Part shown: piece by piece, positions 17,583 to 24,660 of the stretch
Layout: every line of letters starts with the position of its first letter
Numbering within the stretch: the stretch's first letter is position 1
DNA from: RGIG8775 sp045612185
Lineage (GTDB): Bacteria > Bacillota > Clostridia > Oscillospirales > CAG-272
Length of the DNA: 64,000 nt
Direction: 5' to 3'
Assembly (NCBI GenBank): GCA_045612185.1
Contig: JAZKYO010000100.1
Coordinates: 1-64,000, forward strand
Program-made: the position numbers and the translations under genes
The notes under the pieces: generated by a model
Seen by the model: only the letters and a program-made list of their open reading frames with translations
Databases searched by the model: none
Told to the model about the DNA's origin: nothing

Positions 17583-18572
17583 ATGGAAAAAATATACAAG
17601 GTTGTAATTGACACAAAGGGCGGAGACAAGGGCGCTTCCGCTATGATAAAGGGCGCTGTGCTTGCCTTAAAAAAACACACGTCGTTAGGGGTACTGTTGG
17701 TAGGCAACAAAGAGGAAATAGATAAAGAGCTTGCTCAATACGACTTTCCTGCAGACCGCGTTGAAATACTTGACGCGCGCGACGAGGTAACAAACTACGA
17801 TTCTCCCGCAGACGCGCTCTATCACAAGCCCGAAGCCTCTATGTTAAAAGGATTGAACGAGCTTTCGTCACGTGAAGAGCTTATAGGCATGCTCTCTGCC
17901 GGCAACACCGGAATATTGCTTACGGGGGCTATGAGGTATCTTCCTCTCAAAGTGCGCGTAAGACCCGCTCTCGCGGCAGTGCTTCCTGCGCAGAACGGTG
18001 CTTTCACCTGCCTTGTTGACACCGGCGCCACAGTAGACTGCACCCCCGATATGCTTCAGCACTTCGCGCGTCTCGGATCTGAGTTCATGAGAAATATGTA
18101 CGGTATAGAAAGACCAAAGGTGGCTCTTTTGTCCAACGGAGCCGAGTCCTCAAAGGGCAACAAGCTGGTTAAGGAAACCTATCCTATTCTGGCGGCTGAC
18201 GAAACTATTAATTTTGTGGGCAACGTAGAGGGAAACACTGCCCTTTCGGGCTCTTGCGACGTGCTTGTGTGCGACGGATTTGCGGGCAATCAGGTGCTTA
18301 AGGTTACCGAGGGTACGGCAACGCGCATTATTACCGACATTATGAAATACGCTCATAAAAACGGAAGTGACGAAATCAAAAAGCTTGCCGCGCACCTTAT
18401 GGGTATATACGACATCAGCTCGCTTGGCGGTGGAATAATACTCGGCGTTTCAAAGACAGTTATCAAAATACGCGGAAACGCAGGCGAGGAAGCGGTGGTC
18501 AACACATCCGAAATGCTCCTTAACATGGCGCAGAACAAGGCGGTATTTGACCAAAACAAAAACAAGATTTAA
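17583..18572 (+). CDS. plsX: PlsX-like phosphate acyltransferase
   Basis: A 329-residue PlsX-family protein. PlsX exchanges acyl groups between ACP and inorganic phosphate, linking fatty-acid synthesis to acyl-phosphate for phospholipid assembly. SAGNTGILL, LVDTGAT and CDGFAGN blocks match the family. The usual N-terminal DAMGGD is altered to DTKGGD, which marks a divergent paralogue. Position between fakA and a FakB-like gene places it where acyl-phosphate made by Fak would be used. GGAGTTCTT precedes the ATG, and the gap to fakA is 8 bp. Confidence 0.85.
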   Translation: MEKIYKVVIDTKGGDKGASAMIKGAVLALKKHTSLGVLLVGNKEEIDKELAQYDFPADRVEILDARDEVTNYDSPADALYHKPEASMLKGLNELSSREELIGMLSAGNTGILLTGAMRYLPLKVRVRPALAAVLPAQNGAFTCLVDTGATVDCTPDMLQHFARLGSEFMRNMYGIERPKVALLSNGAESSKGNKLVKETYPILAADETINFVGNVEGNTALSGSCDVLVCDGFAGNQVLKVTEGTATRIITDIMKYAHKNGSDEIKKLAAHLMGIYDISSLGGGIILGVSKTVIKIRGNAGEEAVVNTSEMLLNMAQNKAVFDQNKNKI

Positions 18573-18584
18573 TGAGGTAGAAAA

Positions 18585-19487
18585 ATGCCAAATATTAAAA
18601 TTATATGCACGTCAACCGGATGCATTGAATACGCGCCCGAGAGATACAGAAATCTCGGCATAGATATTTTGCGTATTCACGTTTTCTGGCAAGGCAAGGA
18701 ATACAGAGAAGGACTTGACCTTGACCCGATAGATTTTTACGACCAGCTTGAAAAGCTGGAGGACCCAAAAAACAATCTACCCTACACCGGTATGCCCGAA
18801 ACCGAGGAAATCCGCGCTTGCTTTGACAACGCTATAAAAGAGGGGTGCGACGAGGCAATGGTATTTGTGCTGTCGGCGGCTCTCGGTGGCACGTACAATA
18901 AGATTTGCCTTATTGCAAAGGAGTATGAAAGCAAACTGAAAATCAGCGTCATAGACACAAAGTTAACCTGTTTTGGCGAAGGTTTACTTGCTATAAAGGC
19001 ATCTGAGTTCGCACGAAAAGGAATGTCAAGCGACGAGATAATGAAAGAGATAAAGTGGATGATGAAGCATCAGCTCTTTATGGGAGTTGACGGCAAACTT
19101 GACTACCTCATCTACAACGGCAGACTTAAAGGCGGCAAAGCATTCCTTGGTCAGCTTTTCAACATCTGTCCCGTTATACACTTCTCTCCCGAGGGCGAGA
19201 TTGTACCCCTTGAGAGCGTTCGTACTCCCAAGAAAGCATTGGCACGCACCTGCGAGCTTCTTAAGGAAAGAATAGGCGACCGTTCACCCGAGGACTACCT
19301 GCTCTGGCACATTTACACAGGTCCGTCTCTTATCGAAACCCTTAAGGGTATTGAAGGTAAATTCGGCATTGAAACCAACCACGAGGCGGTAATTATGTCT
19401 CCCGTAAGCGGAGCTCACAACGGGCCGTGGCTTGCGGGCTACGGATTGGCATTTATACGCCGAGATGACGAGCCCTTGGAGGATTGA
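18585..19487 (+). CDS. DegV-family fatty-acid-binding protein (FakB-like)
   Basis: A 300-residue DegV-family protein. DegV/FakB proteins hold a single fatty acid for phosphorylation by FakA. The N-terminal STGCIEY segment corresponds to the DegV Thr/Ser head-group region and VLSAALGGTY to the second phosphate/carboxylate loop. The domain ends with a GPSLIE...VSGAHNGPW stretch. It is 12 bp after the PlsX-like gene and 2 bp before the next. Acyl-chain preference cannot be read from sequence. Confidence 0.85.
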   Translation: MPNIKIICTSTGCIEYAPERYRNLGIDILRIHVFWQGKEYREGLDLDPIDFYDQLEKLEDPKNNLPYTGMPETEEIRACFDNAIKEGCDEAMVFVLSAALGGTYNKICLIAKEYESKLKISVIDTKLTCFGEGLLAIKASEFARKGMSSDEIMKEIKWMMKHQLFMGVDGKLDYLIYNGRLKGGKAFLGQLFNICPVIHFSPEGEIVPLESVRTPKKALARTCELLKERIGDRSPEDYLLWHIYTGPSLIETLKGIEGKFGIETNHEAVIMSPVSGAHNGPWLAGYGLAFIRRDDEPLED

Positions 19488-19489
19488 GC

Positions 19490-20614
19490 ATGGTAGAAAT
19501 AAGAGAGGTAAAGACCTCGTATGACGTCAAGGAATTTATAGAATTGCCCTTACGGCTATACCAAGACTGCCCATATTTCGTTCCCCCACTTTACACAGAC
19601 GAGAAAAAACTGTTAAAATCCGGGGGAAACAGCGATACCGCCGAATCTGTATTTTATCTTGCCGAAAAGGAAGGAAAAACGGTAGGCAGAATACACGGAA
19701 TTATTCAAAAGCAGTTTAACGCCAATCACGACAAAAATCAGATGCGTTTCACACGCTTTGACAGTACGGACGACCAAGAGGTTGCCGACGCACTCTTTGC
19801 GGCGCTTGAAAGTTGGGGAAAATCCAGAGGCATGACAGAAATTTGCGGTCCGCTTGGCTTTAACGACCTTGACCGCGAGGGTTTGCTTGTTGAGGGCTTT
19901 GACGAGGATTCCACCTTTGAGGAGCAATATAATTACGATTATTATAGCAGGCTAATAGAAATCGCAGGCTTCAAAAAAGACGTTGATTGGGTGGAATACG
20001 AGCTTAAACTGCCCAAAGAACGAAACGTCATGCTTGCCCGTGTGGCACAGCGCACGCTTGAAATAAACAAGCTACACGTTGCTGACACGAGTCTTTCCAA
20101 GAAAGCCTACATAAACAAGTACCGCGACGGATTTTTTGAGTGTCTTGACGAGTGTTACAGCAAGCTTTACGGCACTGTTCCCATTTCCAAAAGTGCTCAG
20201 GACGAGCTTATAAATCAGTTTATGATGATAGTAAACAAGGAATATGCTGTTTTTATATGCGATGAAAACGAGCGAGTTGTTGCCTTTGGTCTTTGCTTTC
20301 CAAGCATAGGTAACGCGGTTAAAAAAAGCGGAGGCAGGCTAACACTTCCCACGCTTTTCAGAATACTTAGCGCGGTCAAGAATTCCGACACCATAGACCT
20401 GGGTCTCGTGGCTGTGCGCCCCGAATATCAGAGCACGGGTGTAAACGCGGTTATTCTGAACGGCTTGCTTGACATTCTTGAAAAAGGAAAGGTTAAAAAG
20501 TGCGAGACCAATCTCAACCTTGAAACCAACACAGCGGTTCAAGCACAGTGGAAATATTTTGACGCGCGCCAGCACAAGCGCAGACGCTCATACATTAAAG
20601 AAATAGGAGAATGA
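19490..20614 (+). CDS. GNAT-like acyltransferase in lipid operon
   Basis: A 374-residue protein of a conserved family with a GNAT-like fold. The N-terminus (EFIELPLRLYQDCPYFVPPL) and the C-terminal VRPEYQSTGVNAVILNG acyl-CoA-binding-like loop support an N- or O-acyltransferase. The ATG at 19490 follows GGAGGA at proper spacing; an in-frame TTG at 19484 overlaps that site and is less likely. It is packed between the FakB-like and acp genes, so its donor may be acyl-ACP. The acceptor is unknown. Confidence 0.75.
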   Translation: MVEIREVKTSYDVKEFIELPLRLYQDCPYFVPPLYTDEKKLLKSGGNSDTAESVFYLAEKEGKTVGRIHGIIQKQFNANHDKNQMRFTRFDSTDDQEVADALFAALESWGKSRGMTEICGPLGFNDLDREGLLVEGFDEDSTFEEQYNYDYYSRLIEIAGFKKDVDWVEYELKLPKERNVMLARVAQRTLEINKLHVADTSLSKKAYINKYRDGFFECLDECYSKLYGTVPISKSAQDELINQFMMIVNKEYAVFICDENERVVAFGLCFPSIGNAVKKSGGRLTLPTLFRILSAVKNSDTIDLGLVAVRPEYQSTGVNAVILNGLLDILEKGKVKKCETNLNLETNTAVQAQWKYFDARQHKRRRSYIKEIGE

Positions 20615-20616
20615 TT

Positions 20617-20838
20617 ATGCTTGAAAAACTTAAAGAGATACTTGGCAAAGTACTGCCAAACGTAGATATGTCAAAGGTTACCGAAGACACCAAAATGGTA
20701 GAGGATTTGGGCTTTGACTCGCTTGCTATGATGATGATGTCAATGGAAATTGAGGACGCCTTCAACTTCAAGTTTGCGGAATTTGTCAAGTTTGAAACAG
20801 TAGGAGACGTTTGCAAATATCTCGAAAGCAGAATATAA
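20617..20838 (+). CDS. acpP: acyl carrier protein
   Basis: A 73-residue ACP. The phosphopantetheine Ser35 lies in EDLGFDSLAMM and the protein is acidic and of family length. GGAGA sits six bases before the ATG at 20617; the ATG at 20611 overlaps that site. It is last gene of the fakA cluster, so it is probably the carrier used by the PlsX-like and GNAT-like proteins and not the main fatty-acid-synthesis ACP. A hairpin terminator follows. Confidence 0.92.
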   Translation: MLEKLKEILGKVLPNVDMSKVTEDTKMVEDLGFDSLAMMMMSMEIEDAFNFKFAEFVKFETVGDVCKYLESRI

Positions 20839-20847
20839 CGCCAAAGG

Positions 20848-20867
20848 GCCGAGTTAACAAACTCGGC
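20848..20867 (+). terminator. terminator of the fak operon
   Basis: Stem GCCGAGTT with its complement and loop AACA (20848-20867), then a short T-rich tail. It separates the lipid operon from the recombinase gene. Confidence 0.75.
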
Positions 20868-20909
20868 TTCTTTGTTTAAATAATTTCAACACATCTGAGG
20901 AGGTATAAA

Positions 20910-21752
20910 ATGAAAGACAAAAAATTGACGGCAAAAAAGACAGAAGCTTTCAAGAGTTTTCTCACAAATGAGGAAAAAAGTGCGGCAACAATCGACAAAT
21001 ATATGCGAGATTTGCGTACTTTCAAGGATTTCATTGCCGAAAAACCCATAAACAAGCAATTGATTATGGAATACAAAAAATTGCTTGGCAACAGCTACGC
21101 TGTAGCAAGCGCCAACTCTATGATAGCCGCTCTTAACTCTTTTTTCAGGTTTTGCGGTTGGTACGAGCTGTGCATAAAGCAATTCCGAGTCCAAAAGCCC
21201 GCCTTCTGCTCCGAAGAAAAGGAGCTGAGCAAGGCTGAATATTTTCGACTTCTTGAAGCTTCAAGAAAAAGCAACAACGAAAGATTGAATTTAATAATCC
21301 AAACTATCTGCTCAACAGGAATAAGGGTAAGCGAACTTGAATATGTAACGGTAGAAGCCCTTTATCAAGACAAGGTAACCGTAGACTGTAAAAATAAAAC
21401 CCGTCACATTTTCATTATATCGGAGCTTAAAAAACGGCTGATAAAATACGCACAAAAGCATGGCATAACTGCAGGTCCGGTGTTTGTGACAAGAAGCGGC
21501 AAACCTATAAGCAGATCAAACATCTGGCGTGAAATGAAGGGCTTGTGCGAGCAGGCACGTGTTTCGCCCAACAAGGTATTCCCCCATAACCTGAGACATC
21601 TGTTCGCCCGCACCTTTTACAGCATAGAAAAGGACATTGCCAAGTTAGCGGACATTCTCGGACACACCAACATAAACACCACTCGAATTTATATTATTAC
21701 CACCGGCGCCGAACACAAAAGAAAGATGGAGAATTTACGGCTGATAAGCTGA
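20910..21752 (+). CDS. tyrosine recombinase, probable DNA invertase
   Basis: A 280-residue XerC/XerD-like recombinase. An N-terminal core-binding (SAM-like) domain (about 8-95) is followed by the catalytic domain with all expected residues: Arg139 (GIRVSE), a Lys near 163, His226-x-x-Arg229 (HNLRH), His252 (LGH) and nucleophile Tyr261. GAGGAGG precedes the ATG. It is the same size as invertases that flip promoters in Clostridia and Bacteroides. Three copies of a 20-bp palindromic site begin only 24 bp after its stop. No phage or conjugation genes are nearby, so an invertase role at the adjacent segment is the simplest reading. Confidence 0.88.
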   Translation: MKDKKLTAKKTEAFKSFLTNEEKSAATIDKYMRDLRTFKDFIAEKPINKQLIMEYKKLLGNSYAVASANSMIAALNSFFRFCGWYELCIKQFRVQKPAFCSEEKELSKAEYFRLLEASRKSNNERLNLIIQTICSTGIRVSELEYVTVEALYQDKVTVDCKNKTRHIFIISELKKRLIKYAQKHGITAGPVFVTRSGKPISRSNIWREMKGLCEQARVSPNKVFPHNLRHLFARTFYSIEKDIAKLADILGHTNINTTRIYIITTGAEHKRKMENLRLIS

Positions 21753-21775
21753 CCGTCCTCCCACCGCTAAAATAT

Positions 21776-21795
21776 AACATAACGAGAGTTATGTT
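21776..21795 (+). repeat. recombination site copy 1
   Basis: AACATAACGAGAGTTATGTT: 8-bp palindromic arms around GAGA. It lies 24 bp after the recombinase stop codon. Confidence 0.8.
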
Positions 21796-21807
21796 GTTTG
21801 AGTACGG

Positions 21808-21827
21808 AACATAACGAGAGTTATGTA
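21808..21827 (+). repeat. recombination site copy 2 (direct repeat of copy 1)
   Basis: Identical to copy 1 except for the last base and in the same orientation, 32 bp away, about three helical turns. It could be an accessory binding site or an alternative crossover point. Confidence 0.8.
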
Positions 21828-21873
21828 TCAAAAATTCGAGATGCGTACCATAATTTAGCTTTTAGTGGTGTCT

Positions 21874-21902
21874 ATTTTACCATATATAAACAAAAAAATC
21901 AA
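21874..21902 (-). promoter_or_regulatory. invertible sigma-A promoter, now facing left
   Basis: On the minus strand: -35 TTGATT (21902-21897), 17-bp spacer, extended -10 TGG-TAAAAT (21879-21874). It matches consensus in four of six -35 bases and five of six -10 bases, with ideal spacing and a TG extension. In the present orientation it reads antisense into the recombinase 3' end. After inversion it would drive the genes from 22150. Confidence 0.78.
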
Positions 21903-21993
21903 TAGGTTCGGCAAAATTTCTTCACATTATTTATAAACGTATACCCTTTTTATAAATTTTTTGTAAAAAACAACGAAAGGGGTCTTTTTTTTC

Positions 21994-22024
21994 GCCATTT
22001 TTTAAAAAGAAAGTGGCTTTTTTT
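21994..22024 (+). terminator. intrinsic terminator inside the invertible segment
   Basis: GCCATTTTTT pairs with the sequence ending AGTGGC (21994-22017; two G-T pairs), followed by seven Ts. It is directional: no T run follows on the minus strand. In the current orientation it would stop transcripts coming from the recombinase side before they reach the operon. Confidence 0.65.
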
Positions 22025-22046
22025 GATATTGACGTTTTAGGGTTAC

Positions 22047-22066
22047 AACATAACTCTCGTTATGTT
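22047..22066 (-). repeat. recombination site copy 3 (inverted)
   Basis: AACATAACTCTCGTTATGTT: the same arms as copies 1 and 2 with centre TCTC, hence inverted. It is followed by GTTTTTT, so its RNA form could also be a weak terminator or attenuator. Confidence 0.8.
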
Positions 22067-22149
22067 GTTTTTTAGCGTAGGGCAACCTACTATATATTGG
22101 TCAATTCTCAAAATTTGACGTTACTTGTTATTCCGAGGAGGTGAAGTAA

Positions 22150-23301
22150 TTGTCACAAAAGCCCAACAGCACAAAAGAACGCGTTTTGTTTATCGCCATC
22201 ATAGTCGTAGCTGTACTGTTGATTTTAAGCATTTCACTTTTGATTGCCGTTAAAGTCAGAGATTCGTCTGACATTCCCGTGTCGTCCGACAACGTGATCG
22301 GTATTTCGGGAAAAGCTGACCTGCCCGTTGTCAGACTTGGAGACTTTTCTTTAAGCAATCAGTATTTCGATTCCTCTGCCACGGCTGTTTTTCTTACGTC
22401 CACAAATGAAGATAAGCTGACTTTGTCTTGGTGGACGGGTTACGGCGCGAAAAAAAGTTTTACCGCGACAAATCTTATGCCGGGTGACGTTGTGTCGCAA
22501 CAGTTTACCGTTACAGAAAAAAACAACCGCGCTCAAAGCATGCGTTTCGACATCAAAAACATTACCGAAAAAAGCAGCGTGTCTTCGGGAGCAAACGTTA
22601 AGCTTGCCGATATTCTCAACGTTACCGTTGCAGTCGGAGAAAAAGCCCTTTATAACGGACCTTTTTCTCAAGCTCAGGATATCCGTTGCGATCTTCTCCC
22701 CGGTGCGTCGCCTCAGTCGGTTACATACTCGATAACGGTAAGCATGCCCAAGTCGGCAGGTAACGAATACGCCTACAAATCACTTACCGCTGATTTTTCG
22801 TGGACACTTGAGGAGCTTCCCTATCCGTCGCCCGGAGAAAACTATTTCCCCGAATATGACGAAACGACGCATGTGCCCGATACCGAGCCGATAGCCCCCC
22901 CCGATACTGAGCCTATCGACCCGCCCGACACCGAGCCAATAGAGCCCCCCGATACCGAGCCTATCGATCCGCCCGATACCGAGCCAATTGAGCCCCCCGA
23001 TACTGAGCCTATCGACCCGCCCGACACCGAGCCGATTGAGCCGCCGATAACAGTCGACGAACACGAGGACTGTTGCAGCTGTATCATCTGTCACGGACTT
23101 GCGGGGCTGTTCGGTATACACAACGAAACCTGCTTTACGTGTAATATAATCACAGCTATAAGCGGTTCGGAAGAATTTGTTTGTCTGTGTCCCATAGACT
23201 GTCTCTTTCTTCTCATTGTAGTAATTGCGCTTGCGGCAGTCGTTATCAGAATTCTCTGGGTAAAGAGAAAAGTTAAACAAATTACCAAAAATCAAGAATA
23301 A
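22150..23301 (+). CDS. membrane-anchored TasA-like protein with Pro-rich repeats
   Basis: A 383-residue protein with a TTG start behind a strong GAGGAGGTGA site. N-terminal membrane segment (about 13-35), an extracytoplasmic beta domain (about 55-220) with the TasA/camelysin-like pattern (DLPVVRLGDFSL, LMPGDVVSQQFTV), eight-residue PIxPPDTE repeats (about 243-300), a Cys-rich patch (DCCSCIICHG...CFTCNI...CLCPIDC), a second membrane helix (about 350-372) and a basic tail. First gene after the invertible segment. The repeat stalk and terminal helix suggest it anchors or nucleates the fibre proteins encoded downstream. Function is inferred. Confidence 0.72.
   Translation: MSQKPNSTKERVLFIAIIVVAVLLILSISLLIAVKVRDSSDIPVSSDNVIGISGKADLPVVRLGDFSLSNQYFDSSATAVFLTSTNEDKLTLSWWTGYGAKKSFTATNLMPGDVVSQQFTVTEKNNRAQSMRFDIKNITEKSSVSSGANVKLADILNVTVAVGEKALYNGPFSQAQDIRCDLLPGASPQSVTYSITVSMPKSAGNEYAYKSLTADFSWTLEELPYPSPGENYFPEYDETTHVPDTEPIAPPDTEPIDPPDTEPIEPPDTEPIDPPDTEPIEPPDTEPIDPPDTEPIEPPITVDEHEDCCSCIICHGLAGLFGIHNETCFTCNIITAISGSEEFVCLCPIDCLFLLIVVIALAAVVIRILWVKRKVKQITKNQE
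22876..23047 (+). repeat. 24-bp coding repeats (PIxPPDTE)
   Basis: Tandem units of about 24 bp alternate between IDPPDTEP and IEPPDTEP with synonymous codon drift. They encode an extended Pro/Glu stalk. The copy number could vary by slippage or recombination. Confidence 0.85.
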
Positions 23302-23319
23302 CTCAAAGGAGAAATGTCA

Positions 23320-23862
23320 GTGAAAAATTTAAGCATATCGAAAAAGCTGGCAATCAGCGTAGTGCTTCTGACAGTACTGTCACTCTGCCTTTGCGTTACC
23401 ACCTTTGCGTTAACCTATTCAATCGTCACGGTAGAAAACAACATATTTTCATCCGGATACGTCAGTATTAACCTCAACGACGGAAAGCCGATTATTGAAG
23501 AAGACGAATTTATCTTTGAACCCGGTATGACCGTAAAGAAAGATTTCTTTATCAAAAACAACAGCTCGTGGAGCGTTTATTATAAACTTTACTTTGACAA
23601 CGTTGACGGAGAGCTTGCTGACAGCCTGCTCATATCCATATCTGATGGAGATAGAATCCTTTATTCGGGAACGGCGAAAACCCTTGACAAATCGGTGCTC
23701 GCCGCCGATGACGAGCTTGCTATAGGTGAAAAACGCGAGCTTACGGTAACCTTCCATTTCCCAAACAACTTGGGAGACAAATTGCAAAACCAAGAATTGA
23801 CCTTTGACCTCTGCGCCGACGCGGTGCAAACCAAGAATAATACTGAAAAATTATTTAATTAG
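23320..23862 (+). CDS. small TasA/camelysin-like exported protein
   Basis: A 180-residue protein with an N-terminal export helix (about 8-30, KKLAISVVLLTVLSLCLCVTTFALTYS) and a beta-rich domain with the TasA-like features FEPGMTVKKDFFIKNNSSWSVYYKLYF and a late LTVTFHFPNN strand. AAAGGAG lies 8 bases before GTG at 23320 but only 2 before ATG at 23314, so GTG is the likelier start. It is 18 bp after the anchor gene and 8 bp before the signal peptidase. Probably a minor fibre subunit or adaptor, as TapA is for TasA in Bacillus, by position and not by sequence identity. Confidence 0.68.
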   Translation: MKNLSISKKLAISVVLLTVLSLCLCVTTFALTYSIVTVENNIFSSGYVSINLNDGKPIIEEDEFIFEPGMTVKKDFFIKNNSSWSVYYKLYFDNVDGELADSLLISISDGDRILYSGTAKTLDKSVLAADDELAIGEKRELTVTFHFPNNLGDKLQNQELTFDLCADAVQTKNNTEKLFN

Positions 23863-23870
23863 GAGTATTT

Positions 23871-24593
23871 ATGACAAAGGAAAACAACAAAAAAAGCGTT
23901 TGGAGTATCATAAAGACGGTTTTTGTATGGCTTATCGTAGCCATTACGGTGCTTATTATGATATTCACCATTATCTCGGTCACAACATTTGACCAGAACG
24001 ACAGAAATCTGTTCGGATTTAAGTTCTTCATCGTACAAACAGACTCAATGGCAGCAACCGATTTTGATGCGGGTGACGTTATCATTTCAAAAAACGTTGA
24101 CGTTACAAGCCTTAAAGAAGGCGACATCATTACCTTTATCTCTCAAGACCCCACCAACTACGGCGAAACCGTAACCCATAAAATCCGTGAGGTTACAAGA
24201 GATACAGACGGCACAATAGCCTTCGTTACATACGGTACTACAACTAACGTAAACGACGAAACACTCGCTACTATCGTAGTAGGTAAATACATAGGCAAAA
24301 TTCCCAATCTGGGCGCGTTTTTTCTCTTTCTTAAAACAACACCCGGTTATATTCTTTGCGTTCTTGTTCCTTTCCTTATTCTTATATTGTTTCAAGGAAT
24401 TAACGTTATTGTTCTGTTCCGCAAATACAAAAAAGAACAGCTTGACGAAATGAACGCGGAAAAAGAAAAGCTTGAGCAAGAGCGTGCAGAAAGCCAGCGT
24501 ATGATGGCGGAGCTTATGGAGCTGAGAGCTCAACTTGCAAAACAGGAAGGCGGCAACACCGATAAACCCGAGGAGCAACCGCCCCAAGAATAA
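23871..24593 (+). CDS. sipW: SipW-type signal peptidase I
   Basis: A 240-residue membrane protease. An N-terminal membrane helix (about 12-38) leads to catalytic Ser59 (QTDSM). The general base is His103 (VTHKI) where bacterial SipS-type enzymes have Lys, the mark of SipW/ER-type peptidases. A second membrane region (about 150-188) and a long charged coiled tail (about 190-240) follow. SipW enzymes mature TasA-type fibre proteins. Five downstream genes encode proteins with matching signal peptides, so they are its likely substrates. The start follows AGGAG. Confidence 0.92.
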   Translation: MTKENNKKSVWSIIKTVFVWLIVAITVLIMIFTIISVTTFDQNDRNLFGFKFFIVQTDSMAATDFDAGDVIISKNVDVTSLKEGDIITFISQDPTNYGETVTHKIREVTRDTDGTIAFVTYGTTTNVNDETLATIVVGKYIGKIPNLGAFFLFLKTTPGYILCVLVPFLILILFQGINVIVLFRKYKKEQLDEMNAEKEKLEQERAESQRMMAELMELRAQLAKQEGGNTDKPEEQPPQE

Positions 24594-24597
24594 TTAG

Positions 24598-24634
24598 TTG
24601 TATTGCGGAAAATCCGCTTTGCATAAAGTTAGCC
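24598..24634 (+). promoter_or_regulatory. conserved leader element, copy 1
   Basis: TTGTATTGCGGAAAATCCGC followed by TTTGCATAAAGTTAGCC. The same element precedes two more SipW-substrate genes (27106, 27933). It can be read as a -35 TTGTAT and a -10 CATAAA with 18-bp spacing enclosing the palindrome GCGGAAAATCCGC, or as an RNA hairpin in the mRNA leader. It lies 27 bp before the ATG at 24661. Confidence 0.55.
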
Positions 24635-24660
24635 ACACCACAATAAAGGAGGAAAAGACA

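Larger units (their letters stand above)
21776..22066. other. predicted invertible promoter segment (OFF orientation)
   Basis: The segment is bounded by AACATAAC-GAGA-GTTATGTT sites at 21776 and 21808 and by the inverted form AACATAAC-TCTC-GTTATGTT at 22047. The four central bases give each site a direction, so recombination between left and right sites would invert about 260-290 bp. Inside are a strong promoter facing left (21874-21902) and an intrinsic terminator facing right (21994-22024). As sequenced, the surface-protein operon at 22150 receives no strong promoter, and read-through from the recombinase is blocked. Inversion would turn the promoter toward the operon and the terminator away from it. 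Inversion itself is inferred. Confidence 0.8.

Noticed and set aside
20910..21752. Recombinase as integrase of a prophage or conjugative element
   Set aside because: No phage, relaxase or replication genes lie near, and the adjacent 20-bp sites are inverted and only about 260-290 bp apart, which suits inversion, not integration.
21776..22066. The three palindromes as ordinary intrinsic terminators
   Set aside because: Stems are short and AT-rich with a four-base loop, and copies 1 and 2 lack a T run. Only copy 3 has GTTTTTT after it. Strict conservation of all arms and the oriented centre fits recombination sites better, although copy 3 may also attenuate.
22876..23047. Repeat tract as a CRISPR array
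   Set aside because: Units are in-frame coding repeats without unique spacers and no cas genes are present. The same holds for 35799-35989.
24598..24660. Upstream extension of the 24661 gene to 24598
   Set aside because: It would place the conserved leader element and the AAAGGAGG ribosome site inside the protein, and would put 21 residues before the signal peptide.
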